Positions 26,027-35,187 of a stretch of 64,000 nucleotides of DNA are shown here, piece after piece (the first letter of the stretch is position 1; the number at the start of each line of letters is the position of its first letter). The stretch comes from Chryseobacterium gleum (GTDB lineage Bacteria; Bacteroidota; Bacteroidia; Flavobacteriales; Schleiferiaceae): assembly GCA_945883565.1 (NCBI GenBank), contig CAMCXO010000002.1, positions 62,001 through 126,000 on the forward strand, written 5' to 3'. A program made the position numbers and the translations under genes. The notes below the pieces were generated by a model. It did not search any database. It was not told where the DNA came from and saw only the letters and a program-made list of their open reading frames with translations.

Positions 26027-27514
26027 TTAGCTTTCCAAGGTCCATTGGGTACCGTTGGCCCCATCTTTCAAAACAATTCCTTTGCTTGCCAGCTGGTCGC
26101 GAATGGCATCGCTCAAAGCCCAATTGCGTTCCATTCGGGCACCGCGCCTCAATTCTAGCAGCACATCCATAGCCGCTTCTAAATGGCCCTCATGGTTTTG
26201 AACGGGCGGTTGCAAACCCAGAATGTCTACAATAAAATGTTGCATGCTTTCGGCCAGGGTATTCAACTGTTTGGCATCGGGCTTTAGCTTACCCTCGTAA
26301 GCCGCATTAATCCAGCGCACCGCATCAAATAAATGCGCAACCAATACAGGCGAATTAAAATCATCGTCCAGGGCGGCATAGCAATCCTTTACCCAGCTGT
26401 CTATATCCAATTGGCCATCGGGCATTTTGGCCGGATTTATTTTGCCAAGCTTTCCCCAAGCCTCCATCAAACGCATAAAGCCCTTTTCGGCCGCAGCCAA
26501 AGCCTCGTTGCTAAAGTCGAGCACCGAACGGTAGTGGGCTTGCATCATAAAAAAACGCACCACAGCAGGCGAAAAAGCCTTGCTAAGCAACGAATTACTT
26601 CCCTCAAAAAGCTCTAAAGGCAAAATGGTATTGCCCGTGCTTTTGCTCATGCGTTTGCCATTAAGCGTTAGCATATTGCCGTGCATCCAAAAGCGCACCG
26701 GCGATTTTCCGGTATGCGCCTTGCATTGGGCAATTTCACACTCATGGTGGGGAAACTTTAAATCCATACCCCCCCCATGTATGTCGAAGGTTTCGCCCAA
26801 ATACTTGCTGCTCATTACCGAACACTCGAGGTGCCAGCCCGGAAAACCCTCACCCCAGGGCGAAGGCCAGCGCATAATGTGCATGGGCGAAGCCTTTTTC
26901 CACAAAGCAAAATCAAGCGGACTGCGTTTTTCACTTTGGCCGTCCAGCTCTCTTGTGTTGTGGTAGAGGTCGTCGGTAAGCCGTTTGCTCAACTCCCCAT
27001 ACTCACCACCGGCAGCCATGTAATCGGGAACGTTGAAGTAAACCGAGCCATTTACCTCGTAAGCCATTTGCTTGCCGAGCAAAGATTTTATCATTTCAAT
27101 TTGCTCTACAATATGGCCCGTAGCCGTGGGCTCAATACTGGGCGATAGGGCATTGAAAAGACCCATAACATGCCTAAAACCCACCGTATAGCGCTGCACC
27201 ACCTCCATAGGTTCCAATTTCTCCAAGCGCGCTTTTTTCGCCACTTTGTCTTCACCTTCATCGGCATCGTTTTCCAAATGCCCGGCATCGGTAATGTTTC
27301 GAACATAGCGCACCTTATAGCCCAAATGCCTCAAGTACCTAAAAACCAAATCGAAACTAATAAAGGTTCGGCAATTGCCTAAGTGCACATCGCTGTAAAC
27401 CGTAGGGCCACAAACATATAAGCCCACCAAACCCTCGCTTAGGGGCACAAACGCCTCCTTTTCGCCCGTTAGGCTGTTAAAAATGCGCAAATCGTGAGGC
27501 TTAACCATCGTCAT
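26027..27514 (-). CDS. cysS: Cysteinyl-tRNA synthetase
   Basis: Class I aminoacyl-tRNA synthetase, 495 aa. The HIGH motif is present as HLGN in [11 protein letters not shown] and KMSKS as RMSKSTGN. The catalytic zinc ligands are visible: Cys in YVCGPTVY, Cys in HLECSVM, and His in [10 protein letters not shown]. The C-terminus has the helical DALR-type segment. The first ATG overlaps the folE stop by one base (TAATG); a second ATG two codons later is also possible. The pairing with folE seems to be simple co-transcription. Confidence 0.97.
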   Translation of the reverse strand: MTMVKPHDLRIFNSLTGEKEAFVPLSEGLVGLYVCGPTVYSDVHLGNCRTFISFDLVFRYLRHLGYKVRYVRNITDAGHLENDADEGEDKVAKKARLEKLEPMEVVQRYTVGFRHVMGLFNALSPSIEPTATGHIVEQIEMIKSLLGKQMAYEVNGSVYFNVPDYMAAGGEYGELSKRLTDDLYHNTRELDGQSEKRSPLDFALWKKASPMHIMRWPSPWGEGFPGWHLECSVMSSKYLGETFDIHGGGMDLKFPHHECEIAQCKAHTGKSPVRFWMHGNMLTLNGKRMSKSTGNTILPLELFEGSNSLLSKAFSPAVVRFFMMQAHYRSVLDFSNEALAAAEKGFMRLMEAWGKLGKINPAKMPDGQLDIDSWVKDCYAALDDDFNSPVLVAHLFDAVRWINAAYEGKLKPDAKQLNTLAESMQHFIVDILGLQPPVQNHEGHLEAAMDVLLELRRGARMERNWALSDAIRDQLASKGIVLKDGANGTQWTLES

Positions 27515-28188
27515 TATACGCCAAATTGGGTTTCGAGTTGAATAAGCTGCAAGAATTCGGCTTTAACCTCAGGCAATTGAAACTGTCCACCGTATTCGGC
27601 TGTAATGGTGCTCGAGTCTATGTCGCGAATGCCTCTGGAGTTTACACAAAGGTGTTTGGCATCCACCACACAAGCCACATCCAAAGTACCCAAAGCCTCT
27701 TGCAAAGCCGCCACAATTTGCCTCGTCATACGCTCTTGAACCTGAGGACGTTTGGCATAATAATCCACTATACGGTTCATTTTGCTTAGCCCAATAACCT
27801 TGCCTTTGCTTATGTAGGCCACATGGGCACGCCCCACAATGGGCAAAAAGTGATGTTCGCAGGTAGAATAAACCACAATGTTTTTTTCTACCAGCATTTC
27901 GCCGTATTTGTATTTGTTTTCGAAAGTGCTCATTTTAGGCATGCCTTCCGGGTTCAAGCCGGCAAACAGCTCATCCACCATCATTTCGGCCACCCTGCCC
28001 GGAGTGCCCCTCAAACTGTCGTCGCTTAAATCCAACCCTAAAGTCAGCATAATAGCCTCAAAATGCCCTTTAATACGCTCTCTTTTTTCAGCATCGCTTA
28101 ATTCAAAAGCATCCTGTCTTAAAGGCGTCGAAGGCGCCGAAGATAAGTGGTCAAATCCATCGGCATTTTCGCCTGTAGTGTGTTTCAT
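27514..28188 (-). CDS. folE: GTP cyclohydrolase I
   Basis: Makes 7,8-dihydroneopterin triphosphate from GTP, the first step to folate or biopterin. Length 224 aa. Zinc ligand Cys and catalytic His lie in [10 protein letters not shown], and the second zinc Cys is in [28 protein letters not shown] is represented by the usual GLSK and RPQVQE motifs. The N-terminal 40 residues are a non-conserved acidic extension. First gene of a two-gene transcript with cysS. Confidence 0.97.
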   Translation of the reverse strand: MKHTTGENADGFDHLSSAPSTPLRQDAFELSDAEKRERIKGHFEAIMLTLGLDLSDDSLRGTPGRVAEMMVDELFAGLNPEGMPKMSTFENKYKYGEMLVEKNIVVYSTCEHHFLPIVGRAHVAYISKGKVIGLSKMNRIVDYYAKRPQVQERMTRQIVAALQEALGTLDVACVVDAKHLCVNSRGIRDIDSSTITAEYGGQFQLPEVKAEFLQLIQLETQFGV

Positions 28189-28222
28189 ATTACAGCATAA
28201 TCAGCCAAAACGGCCGGAAGCA

Positions 28223-28230
28223 CAAAGATA
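28223..28230 (-). promoter_or_regulatory. -7 promoter element upstream of folE-cysS
   Basis: Minus-strand TATCTTTG is an exact TAnnTTTG match 34 bases before the folE ATG. A TTG lies 16 bases further upstream, one base short of the usual 17-23 spacing. Confidence 0.5.
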
Positions 28231-28378
28231 GCATGCGGTCGGGCCACAATGCTATTATAACGGCCGCATACAGCCAAGAATGGCAGGTGTGGGCGCCCCC
28301 GCGTGGGGATTAAAGTTTATTCAAAGCCTAAACGCCATCAGCCCCACACGGGCCGGGCTTTCCGTTCCAAGTCCTCGC

Positions 28379-28427
28379 CGCCATTGTCTGAACCATGATT
28401 TTCCGGATTTAAGGATGGGCATGATTA
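28379..28427 (-). repeat. Left copy of ~49-bp inverted element
   Basis: Read on the minus strand it begins TAATCATGCCCATCC and ends GGTTCAGACAATGGCG. It matches the right copy at about 44 of 51 aligned positions, in opposite orientation, with 245 bases between them. Confidence 0.85.
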
Positions 28428-28672
28428 ATTCAAAAGGCTTTGGTCAAGGCGGCTGTGGGCTTTCCGCTGCAATCCCTGGCGCAAATCCCAAACAGCAACA
28501 ATTACGTCCCTAAAGTCCCTTTTGTCTCAACAAACACCATTCAAACCCCGACCCTTTCAGCATGGCGACTAAAAAAGCAGAAAAAACAATTTAGACTAAA
28601 AACAAAGCCCCGAAGGGGCGACATAATTCCAGACAATTTTTCCCAAAAACATTACCCCAAAGCGTCCCAGCT

Positions 28673-28720
28673 TAATCATGCCCATCCATTAATCCTAAAA
28701 ATCGTGTTCAGACAATGGCG
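28673..28720 (+). repeat. Right copy of ~49-bp inverted element
   Basis: Begins TAATCATGCCCATCC and ends TTCAGACAATGGCG, inverted relative to the left copy. Both ends are identical between copies; single-base indels fall in the middle, as expected for mobile or REP-like elements rather than recent duplication. Confidence 0.85.
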
Positions 28721-28832
28721 ACTGGTATACAGCCGAAGAGGCTTAGTAAGACCACACGAAGGAGCTCACCCGGCCGCACTTAGCCTCTTCAATGGAGACC
28801 AGCCGATAGGCTGAACAGGCCTTGACCTTTTG

Positions 28833-28860
28833 GTTCCTTTTGGGTCAAGCCAAAAGGAAC
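28833..28860. repeat. Perfect hairpin, 11-bp stem
   Basis: GTTCCTTTTGG / CCAAAAGGAAC flank a 6-base loop (GTCAAG). No T-tract follows on either strand, so it is not a standard terminator; it may be another dispersed palindrome. Confidence 0.7.
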
Positions 28861-29048
28861 AAGCCCCCGCACCAGCGATTGAGACGCCAAAAAGATCAAC
28901 CAACTCAAGAAATTCAAAAGCCGAAGGCTTAGAAATACACTTAAATCAAAAACATTATTTTTTATATGACCAACAAACTTTTTTAGACAGACTCAAAACC
29001 CAACCCTTAAAAAGCATTAGCCACACTACCCTAATATCAATTTCGCTG

Positions 29049-29654
29049 CTATTTAACCACAGCAAACCCTATATGAACATTACCAGTTTGACAGTCCACA
29101 TACAACTCCCGCTCCATGATAGTGCCATTACAAGTATGAGTCGAACAAAACCACGACCCACCGGCAAGACGAACACGGCCATTATGCATGCTGGACGTAA
29201 TCTCCCAAACATTCCCCAAAACATTCACTTTATTAGCTTTGGCTATGCCCCCGTTGCCGTTGCTTATTACCTCACGCTCATCAAGTTCAACTAGCTGCCA
29301 GTATTCTTCATAGGTAGGTAACCTCGAACCCGACCATTCGCAGTACCTCTGGGCGTCGATAAAACTAACTTGAGTAACGGGTAACTCGCCTGATTTGGGT
29401 TTGTTTTTGCCGTCAGGTGTTCGCCAATTGGCGCCTTCAACCTTTGTAAAGCCAAAAACGTCATTCTGAACAATAGACCAACCAAACCTTTCAGCTTCGG
29501 TTACGTACCCGGTTTCCTTCACGAACTTTTGAAACATACTATACGTCACCACTTGAAGAGGCTCCCTAGAAGCGTCTGTTTTGTTCTGGCAGGCGGCAAT
29601 GGCCAACCAAAACAAGAGCAGAATCCACCTTACATGCTGCGAAAGGGCTTTCAT
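29049..29654 (-). CDS. FGE/SUMF1-fold lipoprotein with conserved paired cysteines
   Basis: 201-aa protein with a lipoprotein signal (lipobox LAIAAC, Cys22), so it faces the periplasm or outside. The rest is a compact formylglycine-generating-enzyme/sulfatase-modifying-factor domain: SRLPTYEEYWQL, LGNVWEITSS, GGSWFC and GFAVV match the family order. The two FGE active-site cysteines are kept with correct spacing (Cys170 and Cys175, C-x4-C after GGSWF). Many SUMF1-fold lipoproteins, such as GldK, lack this pair. I chose the ATG at 29654 for its clean signal peptide. It is last in an operon that also encodes a Cys-type sulfatase, so it may convert the sulfatase cysteine to formylglycine; this is inference. 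Confidence 0.75.
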   Translation of the reverse strand: MKALSQHVRWILLLFWLAIAACQNKTDASREPLQVVTYSMFQKFVKETGYVTEAERFGWSIVQNDVFGFTKVEGANWRTPDGKNKPKSGELPVTQVSFIDAQRYCEWSGSRLPTYEEYWQLVELDEREVISNGNGGIAKANKVNVLGNVWEITSSMHNGRVRLAGGSWFCSTHTCNGTIMERELYVDCQTGNVHIGFAVVK

Positions 29655-29683
29655 CCGGTCAATGCGAAAGAGGAGCAGTATTT

Positions 29684-30406
29684 TTAAAAAGCATACCCTA
29701 CAGACACCGCATAGCGAAAGCTCAAAGTCCAAAATTCGATGTTGGCCGAAGAACTGTTGAGTTCGATCTCATTAAAATCCCGGGTAATGCCAAAATTTTG
29801 GTTCAGCGCTCCCGACAAAGCCGACAATTCATCGGTGCTCAAAGTGCTGCTCGAATTGAAACTAAAGGCATTGTGGCCATAGCCTATTCCGCCAAACTCA
29901 AAATCTAGACGCCAGTTGTTGAGGTTTATTTGATAACCCAGCAGGATGCCAAGATTAACTGCCTGTAGTTCTAGGTTAATTTTAGTGTCCAGATTAACAA
30001 TATTTTCATCAAATTGAGGATTTGAAGAGTATTGCACACTTCTGTACCGAACAAAACCTCCGGCGTAGAAACTGTATGGATTGCTGCCGCACCCACAAAA
30101 ATCAATATAACGCCTCACTTCGGCTATAACATACCGGTTGGTGATGTCGCGGTTTAAAAATTGTAAATCTGCATTTTCAATAAGCTGAAAATCTGATTGG
30201 TCTGCCTTTAAATTTGCGCCAACAACCGCCGAAAGGCTCAAAGTAGGCTTTAAAAAACGCTCGTACGATATTTCGCTTGTGTTGCTTAATAGCGGGGGCA
30301 GAATGCTAATTTTCAACACATTTTTTTTAAAAACAGGTGTTGCGTCTTGGGCCTTTATTATGCCAACACTCATACAAATAGCGAGAAGAAACGTGGTTTT
30401 TTTCAT
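29684..30406 (-). CDS. Predicted outer-membrane beta-barrel protein
   Basis: 240 aa from the MKKTTFLL methionine, with a Sec signal peptide ending IKAQ. The mature chain has alternating hydrophobic strands and ends in SVGYAF, with the terminal Phe typical of outer-membrane barrels. Segments such as EVRRYIDFCGCG and YSFYAGGFVRYR resemble small DUF3575-type barrels. The function is not known to me. It lies 29 bases before the FGE-like lipoprotein gene and 11 after the lipoprotein gene upstream. Confidence 0.7.
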   Translation of the reverse strand: MKKTTFLLAICMSVGIIKAQDATPVFKKNVLKISILPPLLSNTSEISYERFLKPTLSLSAVVGANLKADQSDFQLIENADLQFLNRDITNRYVIAEVRRYIDFCGCGSNPYSFYAGGFVRYRSVQYSSNPQFDENIVNLDTKINLELQAVNLGILLGYQINLNNWRLDFEFGGIGYGHNAFSFNSSSTLSTDELSALSGALNQNFGITRDFNEIELNSSSANIEFWTLSFRYAVSVGYAF

Positions 30407-30417
30407 AGTACACTTTT

Positions 30418-31302
30418 TTACCATCGGCTTATTACTTTTACTGCCGTGCGTGGGTTTTTATCGTTGTTAGGATCAAGGGCAATGTGCTCGTTCACTTCCA
30501 AAAAAATTGGAATACCCGACTGCTTTAAGCACAGGTCTATGTTGTTCTCGCTGTCACCTAAGTCGGCCAGCTTAAAGGGTGTTACTTGAATGGTATCTGA
30601 ACCGCTAACCAAGGTTACAACAAAGTCTTTCAATTCGTTATCGCCAAGTTCTTGCCCATTTAAGGCTCTAACACCACCAGCCCATACGGCTTTTATCACC
30701 ATTTTGGTTTCTTCTTTGGGGCAATCGCAGCCCCTCCCTTTTTCTACATAGGGATAATCGTCATCCAGGGTGAAATACTCAGCATAGCTTAAAATAGGTC
30801 CTTCTTCTAAAGAAATCACCTGTATGCGCTGCCCCTTAAAATTTTGTCCGTTCCTCGACATTAAATCACCTACCACTTCAACCCAAACAGGTGGATTGTC
30901 GGGGTAATTTCCATATTCACCTATAAGAAGCACTGTTCTGAGTTCAAACTCTTCGTTGGCAGGTAAAAAGCTCGCGGCTTCTACCTTAAACACCATTCCG
31001 TTTTGGGTGGTAACAGCAAAATCTTCGGCATCTAAGCTTTTAGGGTCTAGTTCCAGCGAAAAAACCAAGGGCATACCATCCTTTCCGGGGGCTTTTCTGT
31101 ATATGGCTCTGGCACGCTGCGTTAAGCCATTATCAAGCCCAAAGAAGGCGGTTAGTATTTTGGCCTCTCTTTCCTTGTCAATTTCAGGAACAGAATTCGA
31201 CAAATACAGTTTTTGAGGGCTTCGCGCTCCACAACCACTCAATACGGCTGCTATGGTTGCCAGCCAAAACCATGTCTTTAAAGAGGAGTATGCCTTTATC
31301 AT
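30418..31302 (-). CDS. Lipoprotein of unknown function
   Basis: 294 aa with a lipoprotein signal peptide and lipobox LSGC at about residues 21-24. The mature part is beta-rich with a repeated domain look: an N-terminal part (about 40-150, with SLELDPKSLDAEDFAV) and a second part with a cysteine pair (CDCPKEE). Phrases resembling structure-metal or calcium loops (NNDKN, DDDYPYVE) occur, but I cannot name a family. It may be the periplasmic partner of the barrel proteins encoded on either side. Confidence 0.7.
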   Translation of the reverse strand: MIKAYSSLKTWFWLATIAAVLSGCGARSPQKLYLSNSVPEIDKEREAKILTAFFGLDNGLTQRARAIYRKAPGKDGMPLVFSLELDPKSLDAEDFAVTTQNGMVFKVEAASFLPANEEFELRTVLLIGEYGNYPDNPPVWVEVVGDLMSRNGQNFKGQRIQVISLEEGPILSYAEYFTLDDDYPYVEKGRGCDCPKEETKMVIKAVWAGGVRALNGQELGDNELKDFVVTLVSGSDTIQVTPFKLADLGDSENNIDLCLKQSGIPIFLEVNEHIALDPNNDKNPRTAVKVISRW

Positions 31303-31334
31303 GTTTAAGCCTGTTTAATGCTTTGTTTTTAAAT

Positions 31335-32030
31335 TCAAAAAGAATAGGCCAGTAAGAACAAATGCCCGTATTCCTTCTCCGAATGTTGGGTGTAAAATTC
31401 TTCTACTTTGTAATTGAAAGAGAGCTCGTGTTGGTTCTTAAAGCTCTTAGTGGCCATAAGGCCATAATCCCTTTCATTAGAAAACCTTTCGTAAGTTGCT
31501 GGATTTCTAATGAAGAACCACTCAAAATAGGGTCGTACTTTCCATTCAGAATCTTTTTTACTGAAAAGAGGTATGTCCAAGCCAATTTGATAGCGCAGTC
31601 GGCTGTAGTTTTCGTTTGAGAATGATTGGCTTTCTGTCTTAAAAAACCGCCATTCAAGTTTTAGCATTTGCCTAAGAAACCATTCCGAAACTAATGGAAG
31701 TTTATGCTGAACAGACGTCCATGGCCGCACTTCAAAAAAATCCACCGCTTTATTATTGAACGTATAATAGCCATCTGTGCCACCCATAATAGAAAATCGC
31801 TTTATTTTTCGCACACCGGCAAACGAAAGTCCCCAGCGTCTCCAGCTTGGTTCGTTGTACAAATATTTCCAATTGGTCTCTCCAATAAGTTCCCACTTTT
31901 CGTTTTCCATAAGTTTTTTCTCGAGCACCAATTCATGAAAAAACTCACTTTGGCCATTTGCAAAATGGCCTAGCACCAAAAGCAGAATCAAAAAAGGCAG
32001 AAAGCGTAAATAAGGCATTTTGTGGATCAT
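31335..32030 (-). CDS. DUF2490-like outer-membrane protein
   Basis: 231 aa with a signal peptide (ending FANGQ). Repeated amphipathic strands with aromatic girdles (YLYNEPSWRRWGLSF, LRYQIGLDIPLF, VRPYFEWFF) and the end FLLAYSF indicate a beta-barrel of the DUF2490 type. A RxRYQ-like motif in the fourth strand pair is common in that family. Function unknown. It sits 12 bases after the SRPBCC gene in the sulfatase operon. Confidence 0.72.
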   Translation of the reverse strand: MIHKMPYLRFLPFLILLLVLGHFANGQSEFFHELVLEKKLMENEKWELIGETNWKYLYNEPSWRRWGLSFAGVRKIKRFSIMGGTDGYYTFNNKAVDFFEVRPWTSVQHKLPLVSEWFLRQMLKLEWRFFKTESQSFSNENYSRLRYQIGLDIPLFSKKDSEWKVRPYFEWFFIRNPATYERFSNERDYGLMATKSFKNQHELSFNYKVEEFYTQHSEKEYGHLFLLAYSF

Positions 32031-32042
32031 AGATGGCGGGGT

Positions 32043-32510
32043 TTACTTAATGGCCGGATAAATAAATTCAACCCTATCTTTAAGTTCCTGATTAAACTTC
32101 TTGTACATGGAAAGCATTTTATGCTCGGCCAAAAAATTCATAAACCTATTATGGGGGCCATGTAAGCCGTCTTCTTGCTTAAATAAGGTCGTTCCATTTG
32201 CAGTGGGCACAACCGTGTAAATATGATGGTCTTTCAATTTTCCCGCTATACCGCCAGACCAACCAAATTTTCGGCCCTCTTCATACACGGTGCATATGTG
32301 CTCTAAACCTATAACCTTCCCGGTTAATGGTATTTTAAAATACGACACAAATTTCTCGCCTTTAACCAGGGTTTTAGTCGAAATGCCCACAAACGATGAA
32401 CTCCACTCTTTCAAATTCGCCCAATCGGTTAATACACTCCAAACCTCATTTGGAGAAGCCATAATTTCGATCTCGGTAAACACATGGTTGTTTATGTCTT
32501 CCATAATCAT
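32043..32510 (-). CDS. SRPBCC (START/polyketide-cyclase-like) domain protein
   Basis: 155 aa, no signal peptide, so cytoplasmic. It starts with the family pattern EIEIMASPNEVWSVLTDW, followed by FKIPLTGKVIGLEH and the C-terminal helix. SRPBCC domains form a deep hydrophobic pocket that binds lipids or aromatic ligands; some are enzymes. Its start overlaps the sulfatase stop by 4 bases (ATGA). The ligand is unknown; a desulfated hydrophobic product is one possibility. Confidence 0.82.
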   Translation of the reverse strand: MIMEDINNHVFTEIEIMASPNEVWSVLTDWANLKEWSSSFVGISTKTLVKGEKFVSYFKIPLTGKVIGLEHICTVYEEGRKFGWSGGIAGKLKDHHIYTVVPTANGTTLFKQEDGLHGPHNRFMNFLAEHKMLSMYKKFNQELKDRVEFIYPAIK

Positions 32511-34282
32511 TCAGGCTTTTTCAAGTTCCTTTTCCTTCTCTTCAACCAGTAAACCAGTAAGGCACCAAGCACTGCGCTCAACAGGTAGGGGATGTTTTTC
32601 AAAAACATTTGGGTATACGACTTCCTGGCTACGGTTTTTGATGCCGAATAGCCTTTTGGCATCTCTAATACACCTACTGTTTTGGCATATTCTTCATAAG
32701 CTGCCAGCATATTTTGAAACCTAATGGGCTCTTTTTGGGAAAGATCAACCAATTCGCTCGGGTCGTTTTGCAAGTTGTACAGATGCCATTCTGTATCGCC
32801 CAAAGGGATGTTGTTTTTAACTATTTTATACCCATTTAAAAAGTAAGCCGAACTGGCAGCGGCTTCAATGCCAACGCCTTTGTTTTCCGCATAAATCGGT
32901 ACATACGGGTTTTTTATGTGCGGTAACATGCTTTTACCGGTAATGGGCGCGTACCCCTCATTTGCGGTTTTTGACATACCCACCAAATCGTATATAGTAG
33001 GGGCTATATCAGTAAAAAAGCAGAATGCATTGGATTTCTGATTCTTTGGAATGTCTTTTCCACTTACTATAAGGGGTACCCTTAAGCCACCTTCCCCTGT
33101 ATAATACTTAAAGTAAGAAAACGGAGCAGATACAGCATTGGCAAACTCAGGCCCTATATACCCGAAAAACCCTTTCGCACCATTCTTATCCAAATCGGTA
33201 TGGTAGCCATTCCTTTTCGCCCAAATAAGGCCTTGGGTATAATCGGCACCATCTGGGCCATTGTCAGAGGTTACAATGAAAATGGTATTTTCCATCAGGC
33301 CTTTTTGTGTAAGATACTCAATGTACCTACCTATGTGGTGGTCCATGGCTTCAAGCATACCTGCCGTAACGGCCATAGCACTGATGTGGTATTCCCTTTC
33401 TTTTTCCGATAGTTCTTCCCACTTTTTAAATTGAGGAAATACATCGGCAAACTGGGCACTTTCGGGAATAAAGCCGAGTTGTTTGGCTTTTTGAAATCGT
33501 TTTTCCCGAAGCTTGTTCCAACCTTCTTTGTAGGTTTCTTTATAGTGTTTTACAAACTCCTCTGGTGCTTGTATGGGCGCATGAATGGCCTGAAAGGCAA
33601 TATAGCTAAAGAATGGATTGTTTTTATTCGGTTCATTTTCATGAAATTCGATGGTTTTGTCGATATAGGTTTTCGATGAATAAAAATCTTCTGGCAACTC
33701 AACTTCTTTTCCATCTTCATACCAATGGGCCACCGGCTTCATGGGCAAATACCCGCTGTTGTTATAGTTGCTCGCACCAGAGCCCCCTAAAATAAAGGAG
33801 CGGTCAAAGCCTCTGCTCGAGGGCAAGGTTTTATCATCATGGCCTAAATGCCATTTGCCCGTCATATACGTATTGTAATGAACTTCCTTTAAACGGGTGG
33901 CAATGGTTTGTACTTTTTCATTCAAAACCCCTTCATACCCGGGCTTGCTTTGAAATTCTTCGTTTAAGAATTCAGGCAAATTGGCCACACCGGCCAAATG
34001 GCTATCGGTTCCTGTAAGTAACATGGCCCTCGAAGGCGCACAAACGGGAGAGGCATGCATATTGGTAAACATTAACCCACCACTGGCCAGTCGGTCAATG
34101 TGCGGTGTGCGAGCCTCTCCACCAAAGGCGCCAAAATCCATCAAACCCGAATCATCAACCAAAATGAGAACAATATTGGGTTTTGAATTCGGACTCGTTG
34201 CGTTTTGACAAAAAACGAAATCATGAAAGCCGATTAAAAAAGAAATGCAGAAGAAAAATCGGCTTAAACGTTTAAGTCTCAT
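32507..34282 (-). CDS. Membrane-anchored Cys-type arylsulfatase
   Basis: 591-aa type I sulfatase (alkaline-phosphatase superfamily). A signal peptide (about 1-26) is followed by metal ligands Asp43-Asp44 (LVDDSG) and the active-site signature CAPSRAMLLTG, Cys81, which must become formylglycine. MTGKWHLGH and TSDNGPDGADY supply further catalytic and metal residues. It resembles arylsulfatases of the AtsA-like type. The C-terminus is unusual: a hydrophobic helix (about 560-578) followed by a run of Lys/Arg, consistent with an inner-membrane anchor with the enzyme in the periplasm. Substrate unknown. It overlaps both neighbours by 4 bases. Confidence 0.92.
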   Translation of the reverse strand: MRLKRLSRFFFCISFLIGFHDFVFCQNATSPNSKPNIVLILVDDSGLMDFGAFGGEARTPHIDRLASGGLMFTNMHASPVCAPSRAMLLTGTDSHLAGVANLPEFLNEEFQSKPGYEGVLNEKVQTIATRLKEVHYNTYMTGKWHLGHDDKTLPSSRGFDRSFILGGSGASNYNNSGYLPMKPVAHWYEDGKEVELPEDFYSSKTYIDKTIEFHENEPNKNNPFFSYIAFQAIHAPIQAPEEFVKHYKETYKEGWNKLREKRFQKAKQLGFIPESAQFADVFPQFKKWEELSEKEREYHISAMAVTAGMLEAMDHHIGRYIEYLTQKGLMENTIFIVTSDNGPDGADYTQGLIWAKRNGYHTDLDKNGAKGFFGYIGPEFANAVSAPFSYFKYYTGEGGLRVPLIVSGKDIPKNQKSNAFCFFTDIAPTIYDLVGMSKTANEGYAPITGKSMLPHIKNPYVPIYAENKGVGIEAAASSAYFLNGYKIVKNNIPLGDTEWHLYNLQNDPSELVDLSQKEPIRFQNMLAAYEEYAKTVGVLEMPKGYSASKTVARKSYTQMFLKNIPYLLSAVLGALLVYWLKRRKRNLKKPE

Positions 34283-35139
34283 AATTCTTTTTCTATTAAG
34301 GTTTTCATCATCAATTGAGCGGTTTCATGGCTGGAATTTTGATTTTGCCCTGTAACAAACCGTTTTTCTTGATCTATTACCGTAATGGTATTAAACTGAT
34401 CTATGGGTTTCGATTTGTCGGCTTTATAATTGCCACCGGCCTTTTTAATCTCTTCTTCAGGGTGATAAGGCGTAAACTCAATGCCAAAAGACAATATCTG
34501 TTTCTGCGTAACCCCGGTCATGGGCCGGCCCTTTATTAAATAATCACCATTCTTATCTCTTGCCTCTGTAAAAGCCAAAGCACCATGGCATACACTGCCC
34601 ATAATAACATCCGACTCATAATAGGCATCAGAAACCTTCGTCGCCACTATTTCCGAATTCATATCATAAGCTGCTCCCCAGCCTCCGGCAAAAAAAACAA
34701 TGTCGTACTGCTTAATGTCCAAGTCGGCTATGGCAATTGAATGCTTTATTTTGGCTTGAAAGGTTTTGTCGTTTTCAAATCGCTTGTCTTCTTTTGAAGC
34801 CAGAAAATAATAGAATGACTGTGGGTCGATGGGAATCTCGCCACCCTTTATGCTGGCGATATCCACTTCCATTTTGGCATCCAAAAATTCATAATAGGGT
34901 ATGGTCATTTCAGACGCAAATACCCCGGTGGGTTGTCCGGTGGTCTCTCCCGGCTTGTTTAAAATGTCATGACTGGTAGCCACAATAAGGGCTTTTTTTC
35001 CTTTTAAATTGAACGTTTCTCCGTTATAATCTGGATGAAAACCCCGAGATTTCAGAATGCCGGGCAAGGCTATGGCAAGCAAACCCATAAACGCTGCTCC
35101 GGCAAGCAAGAAATACAATGCTTTTTTATTCATTTTCAT
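34279..35139 (-). CDS. DJ-1/PfpI-family protein with N-terminal membrane anchor
   Basis: 286 aa. Residues about 6-28 form a hydrophobic helix without a clear cleavage site, so it is probably tethered to the inner membrane with the domain outside. The rest is a DJ-1/PfpI (Hsp31-like class I glutamine-amidotransferase fold) domain: nucleophile Cys184 with His185 in GSVCHGALAF, Glu77 in ASEMTIPYY, and GGWGAAYDM. Hsp31-type members are glyoxalases, deglycases or chaperones. An extracytoplasmic anchored form is uncommon. It overlaps the sulfatase gene as ATGA. Confidence 0.82.
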   Translation of the reverse strand: MKMNKKALYFLLAGAAFMGLLAIALPGILKSRGFHPDYNGETFNLKGKKALIVATSHDILNKPGETTGQPTGVFASEMTIPYYEFLDAKMEVDIASIKGGEIPIDPQSFYYFLASKEDKRFENDKTFQAKIKHSIAIADLDIKQYDIVFFAGGWGAAYDMNSEIVATKVSDAYYESDVIMGSVCHGALAFTEARDKNGDYLIKGRPMTGVTQKQILSFGIEFTPYHPEEEIKKAGGNYKADKSKPIDQFNTITVIDQEKRFVTGQNQNSSHETAQLMMKTLIEKEL

Positions 35140-35187
35140 GGTGTTTACAACGTTTTAAAAAAGGTTGCTTATAATATACTTTATCAA

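Larger units (their letters stand above)
28189..29048. repeat. Repeat-rich non-coding region, 860 bp
   Basis: I see no credible gene here. The region contains an inverted pair of ~49-bp elements (28379-28427 and 28673-28720), a GCCCC-GAA-GGGGC hairpin (28607-28619) followed by GACATAATTCC, a 13-bp stem pair with one mismatch (28735-28747 with 28778-28790), and a perfect 11-bp stem hairpin (28833-28860). Two similar GC-rich strings containing GGGCTTTCCG occur near 28355 and 28456. Open frames across it are low-complexity by-products of these motifs. It resembles the clusters of dispersed palindromic elements found between operons in many Bacteroidota genomes. Confidence 0.7.

Noticed and set aside
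26580-27148. Plus-strand frames of 120-130 codons opposite cysS
   Set aside because: cysS has intact HIGH and KMSKS motifs on the other strand; these are shadows.
28379-28720. Inverted pair considered as ends of an insertion sequence
   Set aside because: The 245 bases between hold no transposase; it can at most be a non-autonomous or REP-like element.
28440-28814. Open frame of 124 codons and a longer one to 29294 on the plus strand
   Set aside because: It runs through the palindromic repeats and has low-complexity Lys/Pro-rich translation without domain signals; the second also overlaps the FGE-like gene.
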